64,000 nucleotides of DNA from Sclerotinia nivalis (lineage: Eukaryota > Ascomycota > Leotiomycetes > Helotiales > Sclerotiniaceae): contig JAPEIS010000008.1 in the NCBI GenBank assembly GCA_029531795.1, positions 1,426,001 to 1,490,000 on the forward strand, in the 5' to 3' direction. Positions 34,180-47,099 of the stretch are shown piece after piece. How positions within the stretch are numbered: the first letter of the stretch is position 1; each line of letters begins with the position of its first letter. The notes under the pieces are model-generated. The model was not told where the DNA came from, searched no databases, and saw only the letters and a program-made list of their open reading frames with translations. A program made the translations under genes and the position numbers.

Positions 34180-34860
34180 AAATCGACAATAAAAATTCGC
34201 GAAGTCAAGAAATCGTTATAAATCTTTAATAAACGTTAATTGTATTCAAAAGATAATAACTAATACTTTATCTTGATTCATTTTTATACTTTCGATTGTA
34301 ATCATAAAGTCTAAATATTTCGTAGAAATTGTTTCGAATTTGTATTTATTAATATCGATTTGTAAATCAGTATCTTATAGTTTCTGGACTATATTACGAA
34401 TATATTCTCGATATTGATTTTTATCTTTGAAGTATATAAGAACATTATCGAAGTATACAATATAATATTTATCCAATTCGTCAAACAAAGTATAATTAAT
34501 ATAATATTGGAATAACATTAATATATTGCAAAGATCAAAAGATATAATTAATGATTCGAATAATCCAAATCGAATAATGAAAGCAGTTTTCTATTCGTCA
34601 CCCTTTGCAATACGAAGTTTGTTGAAAACAATAATAATATCTAATTTGATATAGATTTTTACATTACAAAAAATATTCAGAGTTTCTTGAACAATTGATA
34701 AAAAGTATCAGTTCTTAATAATAATATTGTTCAAATCATAATAATCCTAACAAATACAAACCCCTTTATCAGATTTGATTATTAAAAGTAATAAAGCTAT
34801 ATTTCGTAATTTTAATTCCCGAATGAAATCTTTGACAAAATTATCGTCGATCTATTTTCG
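34180..34860 (-). pseudogene. Reverse transcriptase of B
   Basis: Minus-strand RT. The catalytic block near 34440-34452 reads Y-F-D-N, two changes from YLDD, followed by V-L-I-Y-F-K-D. The N-F-Y-C-R-F-I-K-D-F connection motif is near 34150-34190. Inactive. Confidence 0.8.
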
Positions 34861-35010
34861 AACTACTTTTAATTCGAAAAAGGACAAAAAACGATTTTTG
34901 AAATATGAAGATTTTTTTCCAAACATTAATTCTATCTTATGATTTTATATCTAATATAAAGAAAGTATATCTATATAACGAAATAGAAAAACAAATAGTT
35001 TATCTTGAAA

Positions 35011-36060
35011 CTACAAAAAAAACTTTTCCCTAATCTCGTTATCGCTGAATAATAATTTGCTATTAAGGAATTTCTTGATATCTATCTCTATTATTTTCTG
35101 AAAGTATTCTAATTGATAACAATAATAAACAAAATCGTAAAACTTCAGAGATACTTTGATTAATATATCGACGATATTGCTTTTTCTATATAATATATCC
35201 TTGAAATCTTGTTTCTGAAAAACTAGGACCATTGTTGTTTTATATAAACGTTCTTGTTGGATAATCTCTTTTGCTCGATCTAATTCCTTTTATATAAAAT
35301 ATATAACCTTCATTTTATCCTATTGACAAAAAGATATAAAATTAGTAATTTATAATCAACGAATATTATCTAAATCTAATTTTGTATTGAAAGTGATCTC
35401 GATCTGCTCTTTTAGGATTGGAATTGATAACAATAATAAAGATTCATTCTTTAGTATTGATTTCAATCAATATTGTCCAATGATCTTTTGTATAAGCTTA
35501 TACTAAATAGAATATCGATTCGATATCATTTGTATTTAAGATGATACTCCCTTATTGCAAATTTTTATACAATAATGATTTACACCGGATATCAAGATCT
35601 TATCGATTTGCAAATCGATTTTAAAATCTTCTATTGATTTATAATCTTTGTCTATAGAAACTAATTCATTATAATCTTACTCCGATAGCTTTTTTAAGAT
35701 TATCTTAAAATTTTGAATATATATTTTGTCGTCTTCGTTTTCATCTTCGATAAATAATAATAAATATCAGAAAGGATTTTTCTTTGTATTAGAAAAGAAA
35801 GTTTTAATTGAAGATAATATATCAAGGATTTTATCGATAGATGATTTTGTAAATATACTATTTTTACATATTTGATCTGTATATATTAGCGAAGGGATTG
35901 TTGATACTTGTATTGGATCGAATATACTGTAAAGACAACAATGTATTATACAATATTAAGAATTGAAAAAGAAAATCATATTCTATTAATTTATATATAG
36001 ATTATAGTATTGTAATTATGATAGCCCAAAAATAACTAAAGTTTCTTTAGAAAGTTTTAT
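35011..36060 (-). pseudogene. Pol linker of B
   Basis: Contains an open 73-codon stretch (35011-35232) matching the linker fragments of family A around L-Q-x-x-D-F-x-x-I-L. Otherwise decayed. Confidence 0.5.
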
Positions 36061-36072
36061 AACGAAAAATAA

Positions 36073-36400
36073 TTATGTTTTTTTATATTGTTTTATTGTT
36101 ATATTCATTATAAAATAATCAATAATGATATCTACAATATTTTCATTTGTCAAACAGAATTCGCAATGATATAATAAAGATCGAATTAGGATATTGTTTT
36201 GATCAATGAAAGAACGATCAACGAATACCTTTTCTGAATATCCGTTATCAATCAAATTGATTATATTGAAGGGAGAAGAGTGCATTAGGAATATAGTGGT
36301 TTGAACAAGTAAAGATTTGCTATCTATAGAATTGAGCTGTAAAAGTTCTTTGTTAGTTATTATTCATTGTATCTATTCTATATCTTTTGATAACCTTTGC
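36073..36400 (-). pseudogene. Protease of B
   Basis: Minus-strand segment with N-L-I-D-N-G-Y-S-E-K-V-F-V-D-R-S-F, nearly the same active-site block as family A. This again argues that D-N-G is ancestral in this lineage. It starts near the K-S-L-L-V-Q-T-T stretch at 36330. Confidence 0.72.
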
Positions 36401-36419
36401 AAACGATTTGTTACAAAGG

Positions 36420-38100
36420 TTAAACTTTTTCTGAATGCTTTTAAATAAATATAGATAACAATGATACTGTATTGCAAGAAAATATATTTGATATACTTTT
36501 TAATAATGCTAATGCTCCTTTTTTAACGAATCCAATGAATATATTAAGATATTGTGATTGATAATTATTATAATCTTGATAATTATTTCGTTGGAAATTT
36601 CTATAACCAATTAGATTAAAAGGACAATATTGTTGAGTTTAAAATTATACTTGATATTCTTTTTGTTGGTAACCATCTCGATTAATTGAACTACTCAAAC
36701 GATATTATTGATTTTGATATAATTGATGATTACTTTTCAAATAATTATTTCCATAGGAAATACCTTTATATCCATTTACATTTCTTATAATATCGATTTG
36801 TTTCTTTGCTTTACAATCTATAATTCGATATTTAGATTATTTACAAAAATAGTATAGATTATGAAGGTATTTGTATTTTCTTTATATTTGTTTTGAAGTT
36901 TTAATTGTATCAAGATTTATAGAATCGTTTTAAATTTAAAATACTAACAATATTTATCGTTAAATATAAATTGAATTAGATCTTAAGGAATTTGTATTGT
37001 AATACTCGTTATCTCGATAGTTTTGATTTCATATTTAGAATTTCTTTCTTCATCCTTTAATATCAATGAATTCGTAAAGATTTGAATCGTCTTTTATCAA
37101 TATCTTCAATTCATCAATAACTTTTTATTTCATTACAAGAATTATTTTTTAAGGAGTCTTTCCACTTAGTATACCCAAATATTCCAATTATAAAAAAAAA
37201 AAAAAATTAGAGTTTTTTCATTTATTTTGAATTTGTCGAATTTGATTACTATTTTACATTCAACATCAATTGAAATGTAAAGATCATCGAATTTCTTCAG
37301 GAATATATCCGCAATAATAAATTCTAATATATTATCTATGATTTCTTCAATATTCTTTCGTTTTTTTTATCGAATTATTCCTTTCAAAAGCGAACTATAT
37401 ATAACAATTTTTTTTATTTTATATCGAAAATTGTAGGATCGTTTTTCTAATAGATATATAAATCCATTTTCCAATCTTTATATTCGTTTTGTCGAATCAA
37501 AAGACTTGTTTTTTTATCTTTGAATAATTCAGAATTCTTTATAATTTGTTATGATCAATAGATTGATACAGTAGGGTTTATACCGATAGATGATTAATTA
37601 AATTGTTCCCGAAAAATAGAATTTTGAATCATTAATTTCATATTAACTGTATTATTTAATTACAGATCTCCTTATAATATATATATTTCTTATTGATATT
37701 GTTCTATTTGAATTAATATCTATTCTATAAAACTAAACAAATATTATATATATACAACAATTTCAGGGTTCTATATATTGATAAATATATCAGAAATAAA
37801 GATTGGATCTTTAAGATCTCTATCTCCAATACTAAAAAGTTTATATACGAATCATTGATAATTAAAGAAAACAGATTTAATATACTTTCAGAATTCGGGT
37901 ATTGTCTTTGATCGGATTAAGGGTATCGATAGTTCTGATGGGGTTGATTGAATAGTATCCGATATAATGATAGCAGTCTTAAAAACTGAGGTATAATTGT
38001 AGAATCTTTGATTTCGAATATATAACAACGTAGTACTGATTAAATCGAGATCTAGATCTGAATCTGAGTTTGGATCTAAATCTGGATCTGGGTCTGGATT
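36420..38100 (-). pseudogene. Gag region of B, strongly decayed
   Basis: Between protease and 5' LTR. Asn/Tyr/Gln-rich fragments near 36540-36830 resemble the Gag C-terminus of family A (N-Y-N-x-F-x-R-G-Y pattern). The nucleocapsid knuckle is not confidently visible. A 15-bp poly(A) run lies at 37193-37207. Confidence 0.5.
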
Positions 38101-38231
38101 GGAATCGAATTAAAGCGTTGTTTATTGTTTATCGATACATTGATAATCGAAGTTTCCGAGTATTTCGTGAAATTGATTATTTGACAAGACTGGACTGTCT
38201 TTCCCGTTCAACAACAAAGTTTTTATAAAGA

Positions 38232-38240
38232 ATAGAATAT
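38232..38240 (-). other. Putative self-priming binding site of B
   Basis: ATAGAATAT on the plus strand, followed by AC and then the LTR at 38243. It is complementary in the RNA to the LTR segment at 38280-38288, apart from one G-to-A transition. Position and spacing equal those in family A although the sequences differ. Confidence 0.5.
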
Positions 38241-38242
38241 AC

Positions 38243-38389
38243 TATCACAATAATAATAGAATACTTTTAAGATATAATGATATTCTACGAAGAAGGAAGA
38301 AGATGCTAGAAAAAGCGCCGACTATATAGGGGATGGGTGCCTTAAACAACCATGCAGACTAGCTAGGAACGGGTTACGAACCCGTGACA
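38243..38389 (-). repeat. 5' LTR of B
   Basis: 147 bp, TATCAC to GTGACA. TATA-like CTATATAG at 38322-38329 lies about 40 bp before the presumed start at 38288 (minus strand). Confidence 0.93.
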
Positions 38390-38394
38390 ATACC

Positions 38395-39441
38395 CATTAG
38401 AATTTGGATCACTTCAAGTATCACCTTCATCGCCACCATAATTATCATACTACAAAGATAGAAAATGAAATAACTTATTTTCAAACTTTTTTTCGATTGT
38501 ACTTTCTCTTTTCGAATATTATTGTACTCTTCGAGATCTCATTATATCGTTTGATTAATTCAATTGTATTAATCACAAACTATCTGTAATATTGTACACT
38601 TTCGAACAAAACACTATCATAATACTATACAAAATTGATGAAATTTGATCGCACATATACACTATATCAATTAGTTCGTTAATACTAATCAAAACCGACT
38701 ACATCAATCAAATCGATCAATACATTACAACTTATATTCATTTCTTTATATCAATTGATCAATACAATCAAAACGATTAATTCTATTCAAATGATCAATA
38801 TTCAGAGCGATCAATACAATCAATAGATCAATCTTATCGATATAATCGTGAAATAATCAATTTGATCAATTTGATCAATATAATCAATTAATCGATCAAA
38901 TTGAACCACACTACCAATTTCAATCGGAATCGCTCGAAATCGATATTCATACATTATCAAGATTTATATTCTATATCTGATCAATTATTACTCTTTATAA
39001 TCTTTCCTTATTATTACAGATCAATTCTCGATCTGGGGAATATATCATAGATAATCATATATTATCTAATTATATAACTAATGATTTACAATCACAATAT
39101 TATTATATAATCATCATACTCTTTTCTATATCATTTATATTATACAATCATCGTATATTTTCTTACATTATTTGTATTCAGACTATTCCAAATCCTTGAT
39201 TATCCTTACAATTAATCAAACTAATCCTGATATAATATTATAAGAAATTATACTTTATTGATATATTTCATCAAATAGATAACGAAGATCTAATCTATAT
39301 ATACGATCCTCGATTAATAGGATCGAAGACAAATGATTCAACAAATTCTCGTTCAATTAAATATTTAACTTTATCACTCTAATATAATCATCTTCTCTCT
39401 GATCCCTTCAATATACTTTGTGATTATACTATCTCGTGATA
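38395..39441 (+). repeat. Long repeat D, copy D-b
   Basis: Inverted copy of D-a, at the 3' end of copia C2, ending CTATCTCGTGATA. It has the same TTGATC-rich middle (38740-38930) and the same junction sequence with copia, so D and copia belong together at this locus. Confidence 0.72.
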
Positions 39442-39599
39442 AGTATATATATAATATAAATATGTTTTCTAGAGAAAGGTATTATCTTTAATGTTTACTT
39501 ACCATCCTTCTAGAAGCAATATATTACAAGGATTTACAAATGTATAATAATATTAAATACTTTACCTTTCGCGTAAATTGTATTACATATGAAATTGTT

Positions 39600-41460
39600 G
39601 AAAATGATCAAAAATAGGAAAACGCTTTCAATAAAACAAAAAAGTTTCAATCAGCAAATCAATTATAGGAAATGTTTATTATAATCTTTAAAAACAAACT
39701 TATTATTAATCTATTGGATATTTGAATCAAATTCAAGATAGATTTTGTAGATACTAATTTGACTAAAGATATAACTAAACGAAATATATAGTTCCCTTTA
39801 GATTTGATTAATCCTATTAAGGATTATACTTTATTCCTTATTCAAATTGATATAATAGAAAACAATTTTCAAATAATATTAAAGGATAATAATCTTTCTA
39901 TATTTTAACATAATTGAAAATATAATGAGGATTCAAATAATCAATATATCCCTAAAGAAAAATACAAGAAGTTTGATAAGCTTTTCCTAATATTGAATAT
40001 AGATCAACGAAATATATTTGATATCATTATTTATATTATTAAAAAGGATCTTATAACAATATATTTCTATTTACAAGATTCTAAAGATTGTAATAAAATA
40101 TATTTCTATATTATTTTATATTACTATTATTACAATTAAGGATTATCAATTCTTTGTAAAACATTAATAGAAATTGTAGCTCTTTTATTATCTAAAGATA
40201 ATACTTTATATTCTAGATTTAATATTCCGATTGAATTGGAAACAAATACTATTAGTTCAATAAAAAAGCAAAATAAAGATATTGTAATATTGAAAGAATA
40301 TTCTTTAATCATTTGGAATGAAATAGTTATACAAAACAAGTATTGTTTCGAATTAATATATAAATTATTCTGCGATATTTTTGATCTTGAATAGTAAGAT
40401 TTTAATATACTTTTTATAAATGGGAAGCTTATCATTTTTAATGAAGATTTTGTTCAAATGTTATTTATTATTTTTAAAAAATCCAAATATAATATTATTC
40501 GAGTATATCTTCGAAGTAGTTGGATATAGTTTTTATTTAAACAATTCAATCTATATAGAAATATACAAATAGGGGATATAAGTCAAAAAGAATGATCGGA
40601 GAGAATTGTTCAATTCAAAAATTGGATTTCGAAAATAGTATATAAATAAATTAATATCAGATATTGTTATCTTTTAGATTATATTCAAAAATTATATATA
40701 TTCGAAATCCTCATCAACAAAATTTATTCCAGGGATATACTTATCTCTGGATTGTATAAATATAAAAACTCACTATATAAGGATCGTTATATTATCACAA
40801 TTAAGAATATTATTGCTACTAATATTAATAAATCAATCATTAATCAAATACTGAGAGAATACAAGATATTATTTTCATTTGATATTCAAAAGGATCCAAA
40901 CGGAGATAGTAAAAGGAATGGATGGCGATAATCTATAGAGAATTTATAGGTTATAGATCTATTTGGATTTCTATTAGTAATTATAAAGATCAAAGTAAAT
41001 ATATCTATAATATATTTACGCAATATTCGTTTACATCAAGGGTTATATAATAATTCAAAAATGATTGTTATTAATATCCAAATATATATATTAGAGGTAA
41101 TGTTTCTAAACAGTGATTTTCATAATATTATAAGATATATCCCTTGAATTATTATTTCAATTCTATTAAGGGAATTATTATTCATATTTAAATACAAACA
41201 ATTCCCTTTGAAAGTATATTTCGTAATAATAATAAATAAATCCTAGGATCAAAGGTTTAAATATATTAGAATAGATTTGAGAAGTTCTTGTTTTAATTAT
41301 AGTCAATTTTATATAGCAATGATTCGAAGTATAGATTTACAATATCTTTATATATTATTATTTTTAAATGATAATAATAAACCAGGAAAAACAAATAATA
41401 TTGTATAACCAGAAGTATTAAAAGGTATTAATAATTAATATAACAAATTTAAATACTTTC
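39600..41460 (+). pseudogene. Helitron RepHel helicase C-terminal remnant
   Basis: Plus-strand remnant of a Pif1-type helicase as found in Helitrons, which move by rolling-circle replication. Recognisable blocks in order: N-I-D-Q-R-N-I-F-D-I-I (about 40000), the segment replacing Walker A (decayed, 40060-40130), Y-S-R-F-N-I-P-I-E-L near 40215-40245, L-I-I-W-N-E (Walker B-like, Asp to Asn), Y-L-R-N-I-R-L-H-Q-G-L-Y-N (41015-41055), Q-F-P-L-K-V-Y-F-V-I-I-I-N-K-S (41205-41245) and R-I-D-L-R-S-S-C-F (41265-41300). The order matches Helitron helicases. The Rep nuclease part and the termini are not identified. Confidence 0.8.
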
Positions 41461-41469
41461 TAAGAAAGT

Positions 41470-41700
41470 TTTCCGATATAAATCTTATTTATTCTTATAT
41501 TATCCAATTGAATCTTCAATAATATATATATATTTATCAAATAAATATTCTATATGATTAATATCGAAAAAGCAATTCAATAAATATAGAATATATTATT
41601 TATATTTTCCTTTTTTTACTTTTTCTTCTTTTCTTTTCAATTTCTATTCACTTCTATTGATATTTAGATTATATATTTAAATCTATTTATTATTAAAACT
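41470..41700. other. AT-rich flank of the Helitron remnant
   Basis: No coding or structural signal that I can support; a CTRR terminus with hairpin was not located. Confidence 0.4.
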
Positions 41701-41724
41701 TCATTTTTGCTCAATATAGCAACC

Positions 41725-42660
41725 CAAAATTCATATACATCAAACCTTGTTTTTGTTGAATAAGAATATATCGTTACCCCTTTTGTACTAATTCAAGAGT
41801 CTATTGTCGTCACCGCTGCTTCAGTTGAAGTAGAGCCTGTTATCGCCGCTGTTGCCGCTACTGCTGTTCTAATCGAGGCAGGATCTATTGTTGCCGCTAC
41901 TCCGGCTATTAAACAAAAGTGTAGTATTGTTATTCCTTTTCGCCTTGTTATTTCCTTTCGCTGTGCTACACTTTTCATAATCGATCTTATTGAAAATAAT
42001 GATAATGAAGGTATCAATTCTATCTTTATCGCTTCCGTCTTTATTGCCCCCGTTTTTGCTGCCCCTACCCCTTCTACCGAAATGATCGACCTCATTGGTC
42101 ACAACGAAGATGAGTTTATCGAAGTTCTATCTCTTTTTATTGCTCAAAATCGTATTATCCTTAATACTATTGTAAATAGTATTAAATCTTTAATATCTAC
42201 CTTGAAGGAAGATACTTTGAATAAGTTTATTATCTTAATATTTCAAATATGAAACTAATATTATATAATGTATTGGACTTTAGCAAAAATCTTACGTTTT
42301 TGAATGATAGAGAATTCCTTCTTTCAACTTGGTCGTTTTTAGATAGAATCTGTTTATATTGATAAACTCCAGATTATATTGATAGAATTCAAAGGTATTT
42401 ATTTGAATAATCGTATTATTCAAAGAATATCTAAGATCAATATCGTTTATAATCAATTGAAGGATCTTACTCGATGTATTCGCAATTTTATTCATATATA
42501 TCGTACCAATATAAATATCCTTGATCAACTTTTCTTATTTTATATTTTTAATGAGGTTTGCAATGTCTAATGCTACTATATAGCAAATAATATCAATCTT
42601 CAAGTTGGAAAAGAAATGTTAATTCAAAAGCACTTTGATAAGTTCTTTTCTGTACTGCTT
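41725..42660 (+). pseudogene. Gag-like remnant with Ala/Val-rich N-terminus
   Basis: The plus-strand frame from about 41727 (ATA-GCA-ACC, probably a mutated ATG) runs about 165 codons with one early stop. The N-terminus is Ala/Val-rich (V-I-A-A-V-A-A-T-A-V) and GC-richer than its surroundings; then comes D-E-F-I-E-V-L-S-L-F-I-A-Q-N-R. In a shifted frame at 42379-42570 there is N-Q-L-K-D-L-T-R-C-I-R-N-F-I, like the helical core of retroelement Gag proteins. No pol follows on this strand. Identity as Gag is inferred from composition and pattern only. Confidence 0.4.
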
Positions 42661-42669
42661 AAAAATAAC

Positions 42670-42950
42670 CAATAAATAAAAATAAAAAAGATTTTTTTTT
42701 TTATAAAGCCGGATAAAGTTTAAATGGAAATACAAGCTTTTATATTTTAGATACCAAATAAAAATACAGTTTTATTTGATTAATAAGAAAACAAATTCTT
42801 TTATATAATAAATATCTGATAAGCTACATAACACGAACTGCGATATAGGTCTTGAAGGGCGTGAAAAATAACTACAATGAGCCTTCAGTGAACCCGTTGT
42901 TATTTTTAGATCCGAAAGGGCCGAAGACAAAGCTCGTTGTTTATAATCCA
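42670..42950. other. Unassigned segment with inverted repeat
   Basis: Starts with an A/T homopolymer tract and contains a moderately GC-rich stretch (42840-42935) with the inverted repeat AAAAATAAC / GTTATTTTT about 25 bp apart. No coding call. Confidence 0.35.
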
Positions 42951-43327
42951 TAGATAGTAAATCAAATAGATAACAATAATAATCTTGTTTCAATTCCAAT
43001 AATAATTATATTATAAACTATTACAAATTGGAAACGTTCTTTTATATCATCTATTTCAATTTGATCGGATTAGAAGGTAGAATGAAAATCGTTGAGATGA
43101 TTTAATCCCGATAAATCTATCTTTTATATGATAACGATTCCTATATAGGATCCAACATTGAAATTATTTCCTTGATGATATTGTTATATATATAATTGCC
43201 TTTGAGTATATACTGATTATTCTGGAATATAGTATTGGAAGAAAGGTGATTCTGATTGATAATCGAATGATTAAAACTCAAACGGATTGATCTAAGCCCT
43301 GAATATTTCAATCTTTATAAGGCAAAC
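42950..43327 (-). mobile_element. Ty1/copia fragment C3
   Basis: Short piece of the copia linker region, minus strand, matching C1 17290-17680 and C2 28790-29500. It ends exactly where D-c begins (TATCAC at 43328), so D-c or a rearrangement truncated it. Confidence 0.8.
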
Positions 43328-44145
43328 TATCACGAGATAGTATGATCACAGAGCATATTGAAGGGATCAGGGAGAAGATAGTTATATTGGAGTGATAAAG
43401 TTAAATATCTAATTGAATGAGAACTGATTGAATGATTTGCCCTCGATTTTATCAATCGAGGGTCATATATATAAATTAGATCCTTATTATTTAATTGACG
43501 AGATATATTAATAAGGTATGATTTCTAATAATATCATATCAGGATCAGCTTGATTAATTGTAAAGATAATCAAGGATTTAGAATAATCTGAATACGAATA
43601 ATATAAGAAAACATATAATGATTGTATAATATAAATAATATAGGAAAAAGTATAATGACTATACGATGATATAGTGATCGTAGATTACTAATTATATGAT
43701 TAGGTAATATATAATTATTTATAATATATCCCTTAGATCGAGAATCGATCTATAACAATAAGGAAAGATTATAAAGAGTAATGATCGATCAAGTATGGAG
43801 TATAGGTTTTGATAATGTATAGATATCGATTTCGAACGATTCTGATTGAAATTGGTGGCGTGGTTCAATTTGGTCGATTAATTGATTATATTGATCAAAT
43901 TGATCAAATTGACCATTTCACGATTACATCGATAAAGTTAATCTATTGATTATATTGATCGCTCCGAATATTGATCATTTGAATAGAATTAATCGTTTTG
44001 ATTGTATTGATCAATTGATATAAAGAAATAAATATAAGTTGTAATATATTGATCGATTTGATTGATATAATCGGTTTTGATTAATGATAACGAACTAGTT
44101 GGTGTGGTATATATATACGATCAAATTTCATCGATTTAGTATAGT
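43328..44145 (-). repeat. Long repeat D, copy D-c (truncated)
   Basis: Same direction as D-a, beginning TATCACGAGATAG and ending near 44145 inside the TTTCATC-GATTT segment. It lacks the inner 250-300 bp of D-a. The TTGATC cluster spans 43880-44070. Confidence 0.82.
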
Positions 44146-44600
44146 AAATACGACGGAAATGGATACAAAATGATTAAGTTGAAGTTGCGTATTTCTTATT
44201 AAACTAGGTTGAATTGGAATGGTTATATAGACTCTTTTTGAGTTATATTATCTGCCTTTTTTTTCCTACAGTATCTAGACCGGAGTTGAAACAATATGCA
44301 CCCCCGCATGCCTCTTTTATTCAGAGGTTTTTGAAGTTATATATATATTGTTTTCTTGCTAAATGAAATAAAAGCTTTTTTGTAAAATGATATTTCCCTA
44401 GCTCTTAATCTAGTATACTATTTTTACTTTCTTAATTAATGAAAAAAGAAGAAATGGATCATATTAATTAAATATTATTTTCGGCTTATATTATTTTGCT
44501 GAAAATATGAAAAGATCTTAAAACAATTTAATACTTAATATCATTTATAAATCGAATTGAAAATAAAGTTTAGATTTGATTGAAGAAAACGGTCGAAAGT
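44146..44600. other. Unassigned segment beside element G
   Basis: Slightly less AT-rich up to 44330, with a short hairpin CCTCT/AGAGG near 44311-44327. It could be the 3' LTR of G, but no second copy is present near 48400, so I leave it unassigned. Confidence 0.3.
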
Positions 44601-45299
44601 CTGAAAGGAAAACCATAAGACCGTTTACTGAAAATAATCTAATCAGGAATGAGTTTATTGATATTTCCTAAATTCGAAAGAATTGTATTGTTGAATTTTT
44701 TTATCCTTAACTTTTTTTCGAAGATTATAACGATATCAATTTTCTTAAAAACAGATTATTGAAGTTCAAGTATAATTTTATCAGCTAATCGGTTAGTTGA
44801 AGTTCTGATCGTATATAGATTCAATCAGATTCTTCCGATTTTGTATATGATTTAAATCCTATTGAGATCGAAGATGTACTCTACATAATCTTCTTATAAT
44901 ATATACTCTAATTTGAAAATGATTGTATTGTTATTATAGGTTAATTTCTGTTTCGGATTACCAAAGGCCTTTTCCGTTTTGTAAAGTTGAAAAAAGAGTT
45001 GATTTGAAAGTACCAACTTGTAAATTCTGATATTCAGAAATACTTTCTTCAAATGAAGCTTACAAATAGCCTATTTTAGATTTAAAAAGTTTTAGATAAT
45101 CGATATAAAAAGATCAACGAATAGGTTTATCATTGATTTGTTATAATTGATAGGATTTCTGATGATTTCCTGCAAGACCAATTATTACAAATAAATTACA
45201 ATAGATTAAATAAAGTTTCTTTTTAGTAGATGCTTTATTATAAAGTATAACCATTTGATCAAAATCGAAAACTATATAATTTCGAATACTTATATTGTA

Positions 45300-46060
45300 T
45301 TTTTCTTTGGTTAATATCTTTTTCCAATTAAATCGTTGTAAGACTTCCTGTTGAATTAGTTTTTTGTTGTGTATAAAATCGAAGACTTTTGATTGATGAA
45401 TCTCTTTTGGAAAGTTTTTATCGAGGTTTATGATATTGAATAAGAAGTTTTGTATTTCAAGATATTGATTTGAGGGATATTTAATTTCCAGATATCCTAT
45501 AGATTGATATCCAAAAAAGATCTTGTAAGGAGAATATTCTAAATGATCAATTTCTTGTATATTAAATAAATTGATTAAAATTTGAACTTTTATAAATCAA
45601 TTTTCGATTCCTAAATCAATCTTTTTGAGGATTCTTTGAAAAAATCGTTACTTTTTTCAGTTATTCCAAAAGATTTCTTAGTTTTTACAATTATAAAGAT
45701 AAATAGTATTCTGGTTTCTTTAACAAATTGTTTAACTATTTTATTTTCGAAATGAATATCTGGATCATAAAATCCTTCGATCGAAATTCCAAAGATATTG
45801 AAAATCCAATTTAAATATTTTACTGTTTTAGCGTTTATTGTTTCAATTATTGAAAAATCCCAAATATAATATAAAAAGTAATCAATTACAAAAAGAATAT
45901 AAGAAAAGTAAATATAACCTTTTTTATCGAATATTTCATTATCGAAATCTATTGATTGAATAATAATACCGATTTTAATAAATTTCTGAATTATTGACCA
46001 GATTATTTTAAGGATTTCAATTTTATTGATTAAAATAAATAGAAAAAGTCCTATAAAATC
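45300..46060 (-). pseudogene. Integrase remnant of G
   Basis: Minus-strand frame with L-E-Y-S-P-Y-K-I-F-F-G-Y-Q near 45510-45550, the counterpart of the TGYSPFELLFG motif that ends gypsy integrase cores. It is followed by N-W-K-K-I-L-T-K-E-K-Y toward 45310. Catalytic residues cannot be assigned with confidence. Confidence 0.6.
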
Positions 46061-46699
46061 GAAACCAATAAGAATTAAAGGACAATCAATTTTATAAAAT
46101 TTGAGATAGAATATCCTTTATCGTATACCATACTTGATACACTTCAAACAATTTTAGATATACTATTTAATATCAATAATTAATATTGACTATTAATAAT
46201 TCCTGAGTTTTTTAACTATAAATTCTACTATATAATAATCTTCTAAATTATAAACGAAAACTAATACTTCTGAAACTTTAGATTTGAAAATATATCGTTT
46301 GTCAACCTTACAAAAGGAAAAATACAATTCGCTTCCAAACATATAAAAATTCTTGATATATCTAAAAAAGACTGCTTTCTCAAATTTGGAAAGATTTTCA
46401 AAAAGGGTTTGAATCATTATATAAATATATATAAAAAAATACTATAGATTTTCATTATATTTGTTTGCAACTAGATCATATTGAATACTATTAAAAATAA
46501 CTATAAGATAATTAATAATTATTGATTCTTTCAATAATAATATAGAAAATGTATTCTAATCTTTAAGATCTAATTGTTTTTGTAAACATTAAACTTCTTG
46601 AAAATAAAGAAATTTGTTATAATCTCTAATACCATCTTTCCAAATCTATTTAGAACCGTTTATATTATATTGTAACTTCCCTAAAGAATCTAAAAGATC

Positions 46700-47090
46700 A
46701 TTTGATTTACAATCAGGATCCGGAAAAATAGTACGGGAAAGAATATCTGCAACTTTGTTGCAAACTCCTGAAATATAAATAATAGTAATATTGAAAATAG
46801 AAAACTTCATTATCCAACAAATATATATACCTTTAATCTAAGAATTGAAAAAAAGAAAATTTGTAAATAGCAAATGATTAATAAAGACTATACAATCTTC
46901 AATAGATCTGAAATAATAATAGTATTTTCTGATCAATTTAATAATAACAAGTGATTCGCGTTTATAAATACTATAATTTCTTTATATTTTGGTTAGCAAA
47001 AAGGAATTATATAATATAGGATATTCCATTAGATATCCAGTATTCTGTCTTGATGGGTAGTATTTCTTTCTTAAAAATTCGAAAGCTAAT
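46700..47090 (-). pseudogene. RNase H remnant of G
   Basis: Minus-strand sequence ending in N-K-V-A-D-I-L-S-R-T (about 46731-46760), the gypsy V-A-D-A-L-S-R motif. Upstream are Y-K-R-E-S-L-V-I-I-K-L-I-R-K-Y and F-R-S-I-E-D-C-I-V-F-I-N-H, the E-L-A-x-V and T-D-H-x-x-L counterparts. Confidence 0.75.
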
Positions 47091-47099
47091 TGCTCACAA

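Larger units (their letters stand above)
31531..38389 (-). mobile_element. Full-length Ty3/gypsy chromovirus of family B
   Basis: 6859 bp minus-strand element with 147 bp LTRs, flanked by ATACC. Its LTRs share no sequence with family A beyond terminal TGTCAC/GTGACA-type ends and a TATATAGTC box. Its pol domains are related to A but clearly diverged. It is more decayed than A2 or A3; no long gag frame survives. Confidence 0.95.

Noticed and set aside
41793..42102. Minus-strand open frames of 100 and 77 codons
   Set aside because: They lie opposite the better-supported plus-strand gag-like frame and have arbitrary composition.
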